This document shows positions 1-8,442 of a stretch of DNA of 41,635 nucleotides, piece after piece. Each line of letters opens with the position of its first letter. Position 1 is the first letter of the stretch. Source of the DNA: an uncultured Methylococcaceae bacterium (GTDB taxonomy: Bacteria > Pseudomonadota > Gammaproteobacteria > Methylococcales > Methylococcaceae). The DNA is taken from NCBI GenBank assembly GCA_903934875.1, contig CAIZPP010000076.1:1-41635 (forward strand). The letters are read 5' to 3'. A program made the position numbers and the translations under genes. The notes under the pieces are model-generated. The model was not told where the DNA came from. It made no database searches and was given only the letters and a program-made list of their open reading frames with translations.

Positions 1-1254
1 GCGGGTATTGCGGAATAAGATACGCCCGGTGCCATGCCGGTCAAGCAGCAAGCGGATAAGACCGTCTTTTGCATGTTCCGCAGTCGCAGGGTCGGACAGT
101 TGGCCCAATAAGCCCTCGACCCTGTCATTGGCGAGCAATGCCTGCAAGCGTTGCAGCAGGTCAGCATCGGCTTGTGTCTCCCTGGCAAGCTGTTCAATCA
201 GGCGTGCAAGAGGCTCATAGCGCCGTTCCTCTGCGAGAAACTCATCAAAGCTATAGAAACGATCCGGGTCCAGCAGTCGCAGCCGGGCAAAATGGCTGCG
301 TTTGCCAAGCTGCTCCGGGGTGGCGGTAAGCAACAACAAGCCGGGCACGACCCTCCCTAGGCTCTCCACAAAAGCATAATCCGCGCTGGGTTTGTCCTCC
401 GACCATTCCAAATGGTGGGCCTCGTCCACTACGCACAAATCCCAACCGGCAGCCAGTGCCTGCTCCCGCCGCCTAGGTTCGTCGCGGAAAAAATCCAGCC
501 CGCACAGCACCAGTTGCGCACCCTGGAAAGGATTGCCGGATTCATGCTGGAAGTAACGCTTGTCGTCAAACAGGCTGAAGCGAAGATTGAAGCGGCGGCG
601 CATCTCCACCAGCCACTGGTGCTGCAATGCCTCTGGCACCAAGATTAAGATACGTTCGGCACGGCCAGTGAGTATCTGGTGGTGCATGATGAGTCCGGCC
701 TCAATCGTCTTACCCAAGCCTACCTCGTCAGCCAACAGGACACGCGGCGCATACCGGCCGGCCACTTCATGGGCAATGTACAGTTGATGCGGTATCAGAC
801 TCGCCCGGGCGCCGCACAGACCTTGCACAGGGGATTGTTCCAATTCACCCATTTTTAGCAGCGTTCGATAGCGCAGTTGAAATTCCGCAGAGGGGTCGAT
901 ATGTCCCGCGAACAACCGGTCTTGTGGTTTGTTGAACTGCATGAAGTGGTTTAACTCCACCTCATCAAGGCAGACTTCCCCGCCCTCGTCGTCCAACCCT
1001 ATGTAGGTTAGCAACCCCGCCGCTTCCTTTACCTTGCCCACTACGAACGCCCCCCCATCCACGCTTTCGACCCGGTCACCTTTGACAAACAGTACCCGTG
1101 TCAGAGGGGCGTTGTCGGATGCATAGGTACGCCGTTCGCTGCTGGCGATGAACAGTAGTGAAACGCGGTTGTATTCGGAGGAAATGACTGTCCCTAAACC
1201 TAATTCAGGCTCGGTTTCGCTGATCCAACGCTGTCCGGGAACGAAATTTGCCAA
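1..1254 (-). CDS. rapA: RNA polymerase-associated ATPase RapA (HepA), N-terminal 418 residues, runs off the window
   Basis: RapA is a Swi2/Snf2-type ATPase that binds RNA polymerase and helps recycle it after transcription. Reading the minus strand from 1254 to base 1 gives one open frame that begins with the RapA N-terminal tudor-like region (PGQRWISETEPELGLG). The helicase core follows, with Walker A DEVGLGKT near residue 178 and the DEAH box VVDEAHHL near residue 277. The frame is still open at base 1, so roughly the C-terminal half or more is outside. No ATG fits. The start chosen is TTG at 1254-1252, preceded by AGGAG at a normal 7-8 nt distance, giving MANFVPGQRW. The frame has no in-window stop. 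yajD lies upstream on the same strand, separated by a palindromic element. Confidence 0.92.
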   Translation of the reverse strand, partial: MANFVPGQRWISETEPELGLGTVISSEYNRVSLLFIASSERRTYASDNAPLTRVLFVKGDRVESVDGGAFVVGKVKEAAGLLTYIGLDDEGGEVCLDEVELNHFMQFNKPQDRLFAGHIDPSAEFQLRYRTLLKMGELEQSPVQGLCGARASLIPHQLYIAHEVAGRYAPRVLLADEVGLGKTIEAGLIMHHQILTGRAERILILVPEALQHQWLVEMRRRFNLRFSLFDDKRYFQHESGNPFQGAQLVLCGLDFFRDEPRRREQALAAGWDLCVVDEAHHLEWSEDKPSADYAFVESLGRVVPGLLLLTATPEQLGKRSHFARLRLLDPDRFYSFDEFLAEERRYEPLARLIEQLARETQADADLLQRLQALLANDRVEGLLGQLSDPATAEHAKDGLIRLLLDRHGTGRILFRNTR

Positions 1255-1292
1255 TGGGAGGCTCCTGCTTGCGGGTCAAATCAGGTTATTTT

Positions 1293-1432
1293 ACTGATGT
1301 TACGCAGTCATCGCTAGAGGATGGCAAGTTGTGGAGTGCGGCGACTCGTCGCCGCTGGAGGCAAAACGCGGCGACGAGTCGCCGCACTCCACAACATCCG
1401 GGCTACAGCCCACACGGTTGCGTAACATCAGT
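1293..1432. repeat. 140-bp MITE-like element with 14-bp perfect terminal inverted repeats and a 28-bp internal hairpin
   Basis: The ends ACTGATGTTACGCA (1293-1306) and TGCGTAACATCAGT (1419-1432) are perfect inverted repeats. Inside, 1328-1355 and 1368-1395 are a second perfect 28-bp inverted repeat around a 12-nt loop, rich in GGCGACTCGTCGCC. It encodes no protein. It lies between the yajD stop and the rapA start. The right terminal repeat contains the yajD stop codon (1428-1430). Nested inverted repeats without a transposase fit a non-autonomous element; transposition is inferred. Confidence 0.75.
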
Positions 1433-1805
1433 TATTTAACAAAGCCGCCAAGTCCGCGAAAGCCCGGTTTCCGCCGCCATTGTTTTTGGGTTTGTCCGTG
1501 TTAGAGCCGCCATAGGTGCCGGCGGTTATATATCTCCGGTGTTCTTCATCGTGGCAATACAGGCAGAGCAATTCCCAATTGCTGCCGTCCGGCGGATTGT
1601 CGTCATGGTTGTGGTTCTTGTGGTGGACGGTGAGTTCACGCACGTTTTTAAGGTCAAACTCCCGTGCGCAGCGTCCGCAAATCCACGGAAAAAGTTTGAG
1701 CGCCTGTTCGCGGTAGCCACGATCCCGCTCCTCTTGGTTACGCCGGGCTTCGATCACGATGCGGTCGAGTTTGCTCATGTCTGGTGTGTTTTTTTTGATC
1801 GCCAT
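1428..1805 (-). CDS. yajD: HNH nuclease YajD family
   Basis: This is a 125-residue protein of the YajD type: a small HNH endonuclease-fold protein whose cellular role is not settled. The fold is visible as paired zinc-type cysteines CGRC near residue 41, the HNH histidines in ELTVHHKNHNHDDNPPDGSN, and a second pair CLYCHDEEH. The C-terminus FADLAALLNN resembles the FADL tail of E. coli YajD. The frame is open upstream to 2015, but family length and a GGAG 9 nt before ATG 1805 favour MAIKKNTPD as the start; the upstream extension is repeat-derived sequence. The TGA stop (1430-1428) is part of the terminal repeat of the neighbouring element, so the last residues may have been changed by its insertion. 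Confidence 0.85.
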   Translation of the reverse strand: MAIKKNTPDMSKLDRIVIEARRNQEERDRGYREQALKLFPWICGRCAREFDLKNVRELTVHHKNHNHDDNPPDGSNWELLCLYCHDEEHRRYITAGTYGGSNTDKPKNNGGGNRAFADLAALLNN

Positions 1806-2224
1806 GCTGTGTGTCTCCAATCGTAAAGGTTTGCTTGTCCGCTGATAATAATCGGGAAAAATGCCCAAGTCGAGCTTGGAATTTTGTAATTGTAACTGGG
1901 TAGAGGCAGGGATGCCGTACAAATCGGCAGGATAGCCGATTTGCTTAGCAGGGTCCGGTCTCCCGTATGCATCCAGCGTCCAAGCATGTCCCGAGCTTGT
2001 CGAAGGGGATGGCAAACTACGGCTTACGGCAAGCCTATCCTAAGCTTGAGGCTTCACATCCCTGTGACTGGATTCCTGCAACCCGGCTGGAATGACGGCG
2101 TTTACCCAAAATGAGAATTGCTGGATTTTAGTTACACTGTGCAGCTTATGACGCTGTATTATGGTATCCTTGGCCGATTAACACTAGACAATACTGCCAA
2201 ACGCCTCCAAAAACCCAACCTCCC
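1806..2224. other. Intergenic region of degenerate dispersed repeats
   Basis: No gene is supported here. It holds a short hairpin (AAATCGGC, 1921-1928, with GCCGATTT, 1935-1942), a composite repeat at 1974-2019, and a GGAATGACGGCG-type repeat end near 2090-2101 that recurs at 40335-40344. The last 120 bases before 2225 are AT-richer and presumably carry the promoter of the efflux region, but no convincing -35/-10 pair or metal-regulator operator was found. Confidence 0.5.
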
Positions 2225-2623
2225 ATGCAGCAAGCGTCACACATTGCCACTATTGCCCTGTTCGTGCTGATGCAGTTCCTGTCCCCGCTGGTCCATGCCC
2301 ATGCGGGAGGAGAACCGTTTAGCGGGGATATACATGTTCCGGGCTTGGAATTTCTGGATATGGCACATGACGGCAAATCCGCCCACACTTTCACCTACAA
2401 GGCATTCACTGGCACCCTGGTCGGCGTGGCGGCCGGACTGCGGCATCAGGGAAACGACACGAATGCCGCACTGGATAAGGCTATCGCCTTGCCATCCAGC
2501 TTATTCTTTGCATCGTTTTTGCCGACCGACAGCAGACACCATTGCACAGTTTTTGACTCTGCCCCACCCCGCCTATTTTGGCTTAGCCTTCCCCCCCGCG
2601 CACCCCCTCAATACTACGGATAA
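2225..2623 (+). CDS. Small exported protein of unknown function upstream of the metal-efflux operon
   Basis: It encodes 132 residues. An N-terminal signal peptide is clear: hydrophobic IATIALFVLMQFLSPLV, then HAHA with probable cleavage after an AxA-like site near residue 26. The mature part has a few histidines and one cysteine (RHHC near residue 107) and ends in a proline-rich LPPRAPPQYYG tail. I do not recognise a domain. Its position 280 bp before the outer-membrane factor gene, on the same strand, resembles that of small periplasmic accessory proteins such as CzcI in other RND metal clusters. That role is inferred from position only. No Shine-Dalgarno sequence precedes ATG 2225. Confidence 0.6.
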   Translation: MQQASHIATIALFVLMQFLSPLVHAHAGGEPFSGDIHVPGLEFLDMAHDGKSAHTFTYKAFTGTLVGVAAGLRHQGNDTNAALDKAIALPSSLFFASFLPTDSRHHCTVFDSAPPRLFWLSLPPRAPPQYYG

Positions 2624-2904
2624 ATCCTTATCTGTGTGTCAGATGTAGGCCGAAATCGGCCCGCCCCGGCGGGCATTTCTGGCGAAGTCTGCCGCACTGG
2701 TAAGTGATGCACTTGCCGGAAACGCCGGGAAACGGGCTTATTCCGGCCTGCGCTGGGTAACCTCTGCCCTTAATTCAACGGCCAGGCTATCAGGCAAGCG
2801 CCACACCCTTGCCCGACACCCAAGTAACGGGTCGAACACAACATGGCTGAAATGACTTTGTAAAAGGATGTTTGGTGATCCGCCATCACTAAGGGAGTTT
2901 TCCT
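2624..2904 (+). promoter_or_regulatory. Leader/intergenic region before the efflux operon, with two back-to-back hairpins
   Basis: Just after the exported-protein gene are two GC-rich stem-loops, GGCCGA-AA-TCGGCC (2648-2661) and CCCGCC-CC-GGCGGG (2660-2673), which overlap by two bases and so compete. No T-run follows, so a simple terminator is not supported. The region ends with GGGAG (2893-2897), a 7-nt spacer and the ATG of the first pump gene. I could not match a known riboswitch. Confidence 0.3.
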
Positions 2905-4158
2905 ATGAAATTGAATAACAAACTGCTTGGCAACCTAGCCTTGAGCCTATGGCTAGGGGGAGTGGGCGCGGAGGAGTTACTGGTAGACCACCTTGACCCG
3001 CTGCCCTACGACGAAAAACTGAGCCTCAGGCAAGTCGTCGAAGCCACCTTTGAAAATCATCCGCAAGGCTCCGTCATCGCCGCCTTGAAAGACGAGTCGC
3101 AAGCGCTAGCCCAGCGTGCAGACAGCTTGATTGCCGGTTACCCGCTGCTTTACCTGCAATACATCGACGACCGCTACTGGAGCAATCAGGGCATTGTGCA
3201 GATCCAGACCGGCTACCAGATTCCTGTGTGGATGTGGGGGCAAAGGTCGGCCAGCCGTGCCTTGGCGGAGGATGCGGAGAAAAGCGCCAACCTGTATGCT
3301 GTTGCCATCAAACATGAAATTGCCGGCCTGGTACGGGAAGCCTTATGGAATTTAAAATTGATGGAGAACCGCCGGGGGCTTGCGCAACAGGTTTACGATG
3401 TCTCCAAGCAACTGTTTGCCACTGTCAAACGCCGGGTGGAATTGGGTGATCTGGCCCGTTCCGACGAACTGATGGCGGAAAGCGATTTGCTCGACAAGCA
3501 ATCCCAACTGACTGTGGCGGAAGCCGAGGTCATGCATGCCCGCAAGGCTTACGGCAACCTGACTCGGCTGGACAAGGCACCGCAACAATTTGAAGAAAAT
3601 CGCAGCAGCATTGCCGAAATCCATGAGCAACACCCTGCCATTGCCGCTGCCAACGCGGTAGTCGAACGTGCCCAAGCGGAAGTGGAGTTCACCCGTTTAT
3701 CCAAGCAGGGCAACCAACCCTCCATCTTGGTCGGCACCCAGCACGAACGCTTTGACAGAGGTGGCTCCTTTAACAACGAAGCCAACTTGGTGCTGCAAAT
3801 TCCGATTGGCGGCGAAGCTTGGAATGCGCCTTTCGTGGCGCAGGCCAATGTCGCCTTGAATCAGAAATTCGCCGATCGGGCGGCCTTGCTGCGCAAACTC
3901 GAACGGGCGCTGCACGAGGCCGAACACAATCTGGAAGTGGACCAAGCCACCTTGGAAATTGCCAACCAGCGCAAGCAAATTGCTGAAACGCATTTGCGGA
4001 TGAGCCATCTGGCTTTTGAATCCGGTGAAATTCAACTGATCGACTACTTAAAAATCCAGACTAATGCCCAGGCTGCCATTCGCGATGCGCTGGAACGGGC
4101 TATTTTGGTCCAAAGGGATACTGCTTTTTATAATCAGGTCGTGGGGGTAGTGCCATGA
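2905..4158 (+). CDS. Outer-membrane efflux factor of a tripartite RND metal pump (TolC/CzcC type)
   Basis: This 417-residue protein is the outer-membrane channel of a tripartite efflux system. It has a short N-terminal hydrophobic segment (LLGNLALSLWLGGVGA) acting as signal peptide, then two alpha-helical TolC-like repeats rich in Ala, Gln, Glu and Leu. Between them the beta-strand portion reads YPLLYLQYIDDRYW and QTGYQIPVWMWGQR, and the second repeat has VLQIPIGGEAWNAP. Length matches CzcC/CusC-type proteins. No lipobox cysteine is present, unlike CusC. GGGAG with a 7-nt spacer sets the start. The stop overlaps the next ATG by four bases, which fits translational coupling with the adaptor. 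Metal specificity cannot be read from this subunit. Confidence 0.88.
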   Translation: MKLNNKLLGNLALSLWLGGVGAEELLVDHLDPLPYDEKLSLRQVVEATFENHPQGSVIAALKDESQALAQRADSLIAGYPLLYLQYIDDRYWSNQGIVQIQTGYQIPVWMWGQRSASRALAEDAEKSANLYAVAIKHEIAGLVREALWNLKLMENRRGLAQQVYDVSKQLFATVKRRVELGDLARSDELMAESDLLDKQSQLTVAEAEVMHARKAYGNLTRLDKAPQQFEENRSSIAEIHEQHPAIAAANAVVERAQAEVEFTRLSKQGNQPSILVGTQHERFDRGGSFNNEANLVLQIPIGGEAWNAPFVAQANVALNQKFADRAALLRKLERALHEAEHNLEVDQATLEIANQRKQIAETHLRMSHLAFESGEIQLIDYLKIQTNAQAAIRDALERAILVQRDTAFYNQVVGVVP

Positions 4159-5315
4159 AAAATAGGCTTACGCGAGTTTGGAACTCCTTGTCCGGGCGGG
4201 TTTGGAACCCGCCGCTACGGTCTTTCTTATATATTGTCTTAGTGGGGAGTCTTTTCATCACCCTACCCGCCCATGCACTGGAAGAGTTGGTCAAAATCAA
4301 TGCCGAACAGGAACAACATATCGGCATCCGTACTTTCAAGCCGGAAGCCGTTGCCAGCATCCCGCTGGCGCGGGCACCGGCGCGGGTGACGCTGCCCCCG
4401 CAAAACGAGTACATCGTCAGCGCGTCCCAGGCAGGTTTGATTAGCCAAGTGGACGTGGCCATGGGCATGAAAATAGCCAAGGGACAGGTGTTGGCTCAAA
4501 TCCAAAGCCCCAGCCTGCTGGGTTTGCAACGGGGCGTATTGGATTCCGTCACCAGTTTCAACCTTGCCCAATCCAAGCTCGACCGCGACACCACCCTACT
4601 GCAAGAAGGCATCATCGCCCGTATGCGCTACCAGGAAACACAAAGCGACTATGAACGCTATGCCACCGCTGCCAAAGAAGCGGAGCAAGTGCTCGCCGCC
4701 GCCGGGATCAGTGACATCGACATCCAATCCCTCAAACGAACCCGCAAACTGAACAGTCTCATGAATGTGCGCTCGCCGATTGAGGGGGTGGTCCTAGAGC
4801 GCATGGCCACGGCCGGGCAGCGCGTGGATGTGCTAGCCCCGTTGTTCCGCATCGGCAAACTGGACGAGTTGTGGCTGGAAATCGACATGCCCCAGGAACG
4901 CATGAATGAAGTGCGCATGGGCGACCATGTTCGCATCGAAAACACCGGTGGCACTGCCCGCATTGCCCAAATCGGCCAAAGCGTCAACCCCGGCAGCCAA
5001 AGCGCCTTGGTGCGCGGTGTCATCGAAGGCAAGTCGCAATCCATACGGCCCGGACAGAATGTCAACGTGCAAATCAGCCACGCCAGCACCGACCGGGGAT
5101 TCCGGTTTCCACTTGCGGCCTTGGTCAACCAAGAGGGCAAATCTTACGTCTTCGTCCGTGTCCCTGGCGGTTTTGCCGCACGGCAAGTGGCTGTGGCCAG
5201 CACGGAGGGGCGCAGTGTTGTGATTCATGAAGGCTTGCAAGACGGTGCGCAAGTGGTCGTGCAGGGTGTCGCCGCCTTGAAGGCCGCATGGACCGGCATT
5301 GGGGGTGATGAATGA
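4155..5315 (+). CDS. Periplasmic adaptor (membrane fusion) subunit of the RND metal pump (HlyD/CzcB type)
   Basis: This 386-residue adaptor links the inner-membrane pump to the outer-membrane channel. After an N-terminal hydrophobic signal segment (FLYIVLVGSLFITLPAHA, residues 24-41) come the split lipoyl domain (GLISQVDVAMGMKIAKGQVLAQ and later VRSPIEGVVLERMATAGQRV), the helical hairpin (LDRDTTLLQEGIIARMRYQE), a beta-barrel (LDELWLEIDMPQ) and a C-terminal membrane-proximal domain ending TGIGGDE. It lacks the His/Met-rich metal-binding N-terminal extension of some CzcB/CusB proteins. The first 23 residues contain the repeated peptide RVWN, encoded by two palindromic repeats. Start and stop each overlap the neighbouring genes by 4 nt (ATGA). 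Confidence 0.9.
   Translation: MKNRLTRVWNSLSGRVWNPPLRSFLYIVLVGSLFITLPAHALEELVKINAEQEQHIGIRTFKPEAVASIPLARAPARVTLPPQNEYIVSASQAGLISQVDVAMGMKIAKGQVLAQIQSPSLLGLQRGVLDSVTSFNLAQSKLDRDTTLLQEGIIARMRYQETQSDYERYATAAKEAEQVLAAAGISDIDIQSLKRTRKLNSLMNVRSPIEGVVLERMATAGQRVDVLAPLFRIGKLDELWLEIDMPQERMNEVRMGDHVRIENTGGTARIAQIGQSVNPGSQSALVRGVIEGKSQSIRPGQNVNVQISHASTDRGFRFPLAALVNQEGKSYVFVRVPGGFAARQVAVASTEGRSVVIHEGLQDGAQVVVQGVAALKAAWTGIGGDE
4174..4213 (+). repeat. Tandem palindromic repeats inside the adaptor gene 5' end
   Basis: Two hairpins share the core GTTTGGAAC: GAGTT-TGG-AACTC (4174-4186) and GGCGGGTT-TGG-AACCCGCC (4195-4213). Both are in frame and encode RVWNS and RVWNP. They have the form of the dispersed intergenic repeats elsewhere in this window but lie within a coding sequence. 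Confidence 0.6.
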
Positions 5316-8300
5316 TGCCGGCCTTGATTAAGTTCGCGCTAACCCAGCGCCTGCTCGTGTTGCTCATGGTGCTGCTGCTGGTCGGCGGAGGCTGGCAGGC
5401 GGTGACCACCATCCCCATTGACGCCTTTCCCGATGTGTCGCCAACGCAGGTGAAAATCATCGTCAAGGCACCCGGTATGACTCCCGAGGAAGTTGAGGCC
5501 CGCATCACCGCGCCCATCGAAGTGGAACTGCTGGGGATACCCAAGCAAACCATGCTGCGCTCCGTCGCCAAGTACGCCGTGTCTGACATCACCGTCGATT
5601 TTGAGGAGGGTACTGATATCTATTGGGCACGGCAGCAAATCGCCGAACGGATCAACGGCATCTGGGCCAGTCTGCCCGAAGGTGTTGACGGAGGCATCGC
5701 TCCGCTGACCACACCCTTGGGCGAAATGTTCATGTTCACCGTGGAAGGCGGCGACCTCAGCCTGATGGAACGCCGCAACCTGCTGGACTGGGCCATCCGC
5801 CCCGCATTGCGCACCGTCAAGGGGGTGGCCGATGTCAACACCCTAGGCGGCATGGTGCGTAGCTACGAAGTCATCCCCGGCAACAGCCGCATGTCCTCGC
5901 GTGGAGTGACTACGCAGATGCTGATTGATGCCTTGAAGTCCAACAACCGCAACGATGGCGCGGGCCGCTTGACCGAGGGCGAGGAGGCTTTGCTGGTCCG
6001 TGCCGAAGGCCGCATCAAAGACATCGAAGACGTGAGGTCCATCGTCGTCAGCACTCAAAACGGCGTGTCCATCACCGTGGCCGATGTGGCCGAGGTGCGT
6101 ATCGGCGCACTGACGCGTTATGGCGCAGTCAGCCAGAATGGAACCGAAGAGGTCACGGAGGGACTGGTTCTAAGCCTGCGTGGTGCCAATGCCCGTGAAG
6201 TGGTCGATGGCATTGAAAAGAAAATCGAGGAAATCCAGCCGACCCTGCCAAAAGGCATCAAAATCGACGTGTTCTACAACCGGGGACACTTGGTGGAACG
6301 GGCTGTCCACACAGTCGTTAAAGCCTTGCTGGAAGCCGTGGCGCTAGTGCTGGTCTTGCTCATGCTGTTCTTAGGCGACTGGCGGGCAGCCTTGACCGTG
6401 GCTTTTTCCTTGCCTTTGGCAGCGCTGTTCACCTTCATCATGATGAAGTCTTTTGGTATGACGGCCAATTTGATGAGTTTGGGCGGACTTGCCATCGCCA
6501 TCGGCATGTTGGTGGATGCCGCCGTCGTGGTGGTTGAAAACATCACAACCCTGCTGGCGGGAAACGCCACCGCAAAACTGCCTAGGTTGCATATTATCTA
6601 TCGTGCCGCTAGGGAAGTTGCCACCCCGGTGACCGCCGGCATACTGATCATCATCATCGTGTTCATCCCCTTGCTGACCCTGCAAGGACTGGAAGGCAAG
6701 CTGTTCAGCCCGGTGGCACTCACCATCGTGTTCGCCCTGGGCGGTTCGCTGGTATTGTCGCTGACCGTCATCCCGGCGCTTTCTTCCCTGTTACTAAAGC
6801 CATCGGAGCAAGGCGAACCTTGGCTCCCGCGCACCCTGCACCGAATTTACCACCCCGTGCTGTTATGGTGCCTAGGGCATGTGAACATCGTGCTGTCCGT
6901 CGCGGGTTTATTACTGCTGGTGACCGGTTTGGTCTATTCCCAAATCGGTAAGACCTTCATGCCGACCATGGACGAGGGGGATATTATTGTGCAGTTGGAA
7001 AAGCTGCCGTCCATCAACCTGGAGGCGTCCATCTGGCTGGACAAGCGCATCCAGAAAGCCATCCTTGAACATGTGCCGGAAGTCACCCGCATCGTCGCCC
7101 GCGTCGGTGCCGATGAAATCGGGCTGGACCCCATGGGACTCAACGAAACCGACACTTTCTTAATTCTCAAGCCCCGCGAGGAATGGCGCAAACCGGACAA
7201 GGAATGGCTGATCGACCAAATCCGCACGGTGGTTGCCGACATTCCCGGCATCGCCTTCGGTTTTACCCAACCAATACAGATGCGCGTCACCGAAATGCTC
7301 ACCGGGGTGCGCGGCGACGTGGCGGTGAAGCTGTATGGAACCGACTTGGGCGAACTCAATGCCAAGGCCGAGGAAATCCGCGAGGTCATCCGGCAAATCC
7401 CCGGTGCCTCCGATGTGTTCACCACGCAGAATAAAGGGATGCAATATCTACAAGTGAAGATCGACCGGCTCGCCGCAGGGCGCTTGGGGGTGGATGGCGA
7501 CCAACTGGAACAAATGTTGCGCACCCAGATCGAAGGGCTCAAACTGGGCATCGTGCAAGAGGGTATCCGCCGAACACCGCTGCTGCTCAGAGGTTCGGGC
7601 GACGCAGCAGACTTTTCCGGCTTGCAGATTTCCCTGCCCGATGGCAGGCGGGTGCCCTTGTCGGTCCTCGCCAAAATCGAACGGGTGGAAGGCGTGGTGA
7701 CCGTAACCCGCGAACGTGGTCAGCGCTACGCCGTGGTGCGCAGCAATGTCCGCGACCGCGATCTGGTTGGCTTTGTCGCCGATGCCAAAAAGGCCGTGGA
7801 AGAAAAGGTGCAGTTGCCCACCGGCTATTACATCCAGTGGGGCGGCCAATTCGAAAACCAGCAACGGGCGGCCGCCCGGCTGGCTTTGGTCATTCCCATT
7901 TCGATTGGCCTGATCTTCCTGCTGCTGTTCTCCACCTTTGGCTCGATCAAACAGGCGGTGCTGGTGTTGTCCAATATCCCCCTAGCCATGGTCGGCGGCG
8001 TGTTCGCGCTGTGGATTTCGGGCGAATATCTCTCCGTGCCAGCCTCGGTGGGCTTCATTGCCCTGCTTGGCATTGCCGTGCTCAACGGCGTGGTCATGGT
8101 GAGTTACTTCAACCAACTCCGCGCCTTGGGGCTGGAGTTGGGCAAGGTCGTGGTGCAAGGTTCTTTGCGCAGGCTACGCCCCGTCATGATGACCGCCAGC
8201 ATCGCCGCCTTCGGCCTGATTCCGCTATTGTTCGCCACCGGGCCGGGTTCGGAAATCCAGCGTCCTTTGGCGATTGTGGTCATCGGCGGGCTGGTCACCT

Positions 8301-8359
8301 CCACCCTGCTGACCCTGATCCTATTGCCGATACTGTATCGGCGGTTCGGGGCGGTGTGA
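5312..8359 (+). CDS. Heavy-metal efflux RND transporter, inner-membrane pump (CzcA/CusA family)
   Basis: At 1015 residues this is a full-length HME-RND proton/metal antiporter that expels metal ions through the adaptor and channel encoded just upstream. Family features in order: N-terminal TM helix (LLVLLMVLLLVGGGWQAV) and TIPIDAFPDVSPTQVKI; two large periplasmic loops; and a TM4 motif AIAIGMLVDAAVVVVENI near residues 393-410. C-terminal TM bundle segments include FLLLFSTFGSIKQAVLVL and SVGFIALLGIAVLNGVVMVSYF. The TM4 motif is of the AIGxxVDAAxxxxEN type known from CusA, not the DFGxxVDGAxxxxEN of zinc/cobalt CzcA. The substrate is therefore uncertain and may not be zinc or cadmium. Start ATG 5312 overlaps the adaptor stop. 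Confidence 0.93.
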   Translation: MMPALIKFALTQRLLVLLMVLLLVGGGWQAVTTIPIDAFPDVSPTQVKIIVKAPGMTPEEVEARITAPIEVELLGIPKQTMLRSVAKYAVSDITVDFEEGTDIYWARQQIAERINGIWASLPEGVDGGIAPLTTPLGEMFMFTVEGGDLSLMERRNLLDWAIRPALRTVKGVADVNTLGGMVRSYEVIPGNSRMSSRGVTTQMLIDALKSNNRNDGAGRLTEGEEALLVRAEGRIKDIEDVRSIVVSTQNGVSITVADVAEVRIGALTRYGAVSQNGTEEVTEGLVLSLRGANAREVVDGIEKKIEEIQPTLPKGIKIDVFYNRGHLVERAVHTVVKALLEAVALVLVLLMLFLGDWRAALTVAFSLPLAALFTFIMMKSFGMTANLMSLGGLAIAIGMLVDAAVVVVENITTLLAGNATAKLPRLHIIYRAAREVATPVTAGILIIIIVFIPLLTLQGLEGKLFSPVALTIVFALGGSLVLSLTVIPALSSLLLKPSEQGEPWLPRTLHRIYHPVLLWCLGHVNIVLSVAGLLLLVTGLVYSQIGKTFMPTMDEGDIIVQLEKLPSINLEASIWLDKRIQKAILEHVPEVTRIVARVGADEIGLDPMGLNETDTFLILKPREEWRKPDKEWLIDQIRTVVADIPGIAFGFTQPIQMRVTEMLTGVRGDVAVKLYGTDLGELNAKAEEIREVIRQIPGASDVFTTQNKGMQYLQVKIDRLAAGRLGVDGDQLEQMLRTQIEGLKLGIVQEGIRRTPLLLRGSGDAADFSGLQISLPDGRRVPLSVLAKIERVEGVVTVTRERGQRYAVVRSNVRDRDLVGFVADAKKAVEEKVQLPTGYYIQWGGQFENQQRAAARLALVIPISIGLIFLLLFSTFGSIKQAVLVLSNIPLAMVGGVFALWISGEYLSVPASVGFIALLGIAVLNGVVMVSYFNQLRALGLELGKVVVQGSLRRLRPVMMTASIAAFGLIPLLFATGPGSEIQRPLAIVVIGGLVTSTLLTLILLPILYRRFGAV

Positions 8360-8442
8360 TTTAAGCCAAAATTAAGATGCCAGTGCTATAAAGTAACTAA
8401 AGCCAGCCCGGTTTAATCATTATTTTTGTGCGAGGCATGAGG

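Noticed and set aside
8-1250. Several plus-strand open frames of 60-80 codons at the left edge
   Set aside because: They are shadows of the rapA reading frame on the minus strand, which is continuous to base 1 and matches RapA motifs.
1806-2015. N-terminal 70-residue extension of the yajD frame
   Set aside because: It is absent from the family, is derived from intergenic repeat sequence, and a ribosome-binding site precedes the internal ATG 1805.
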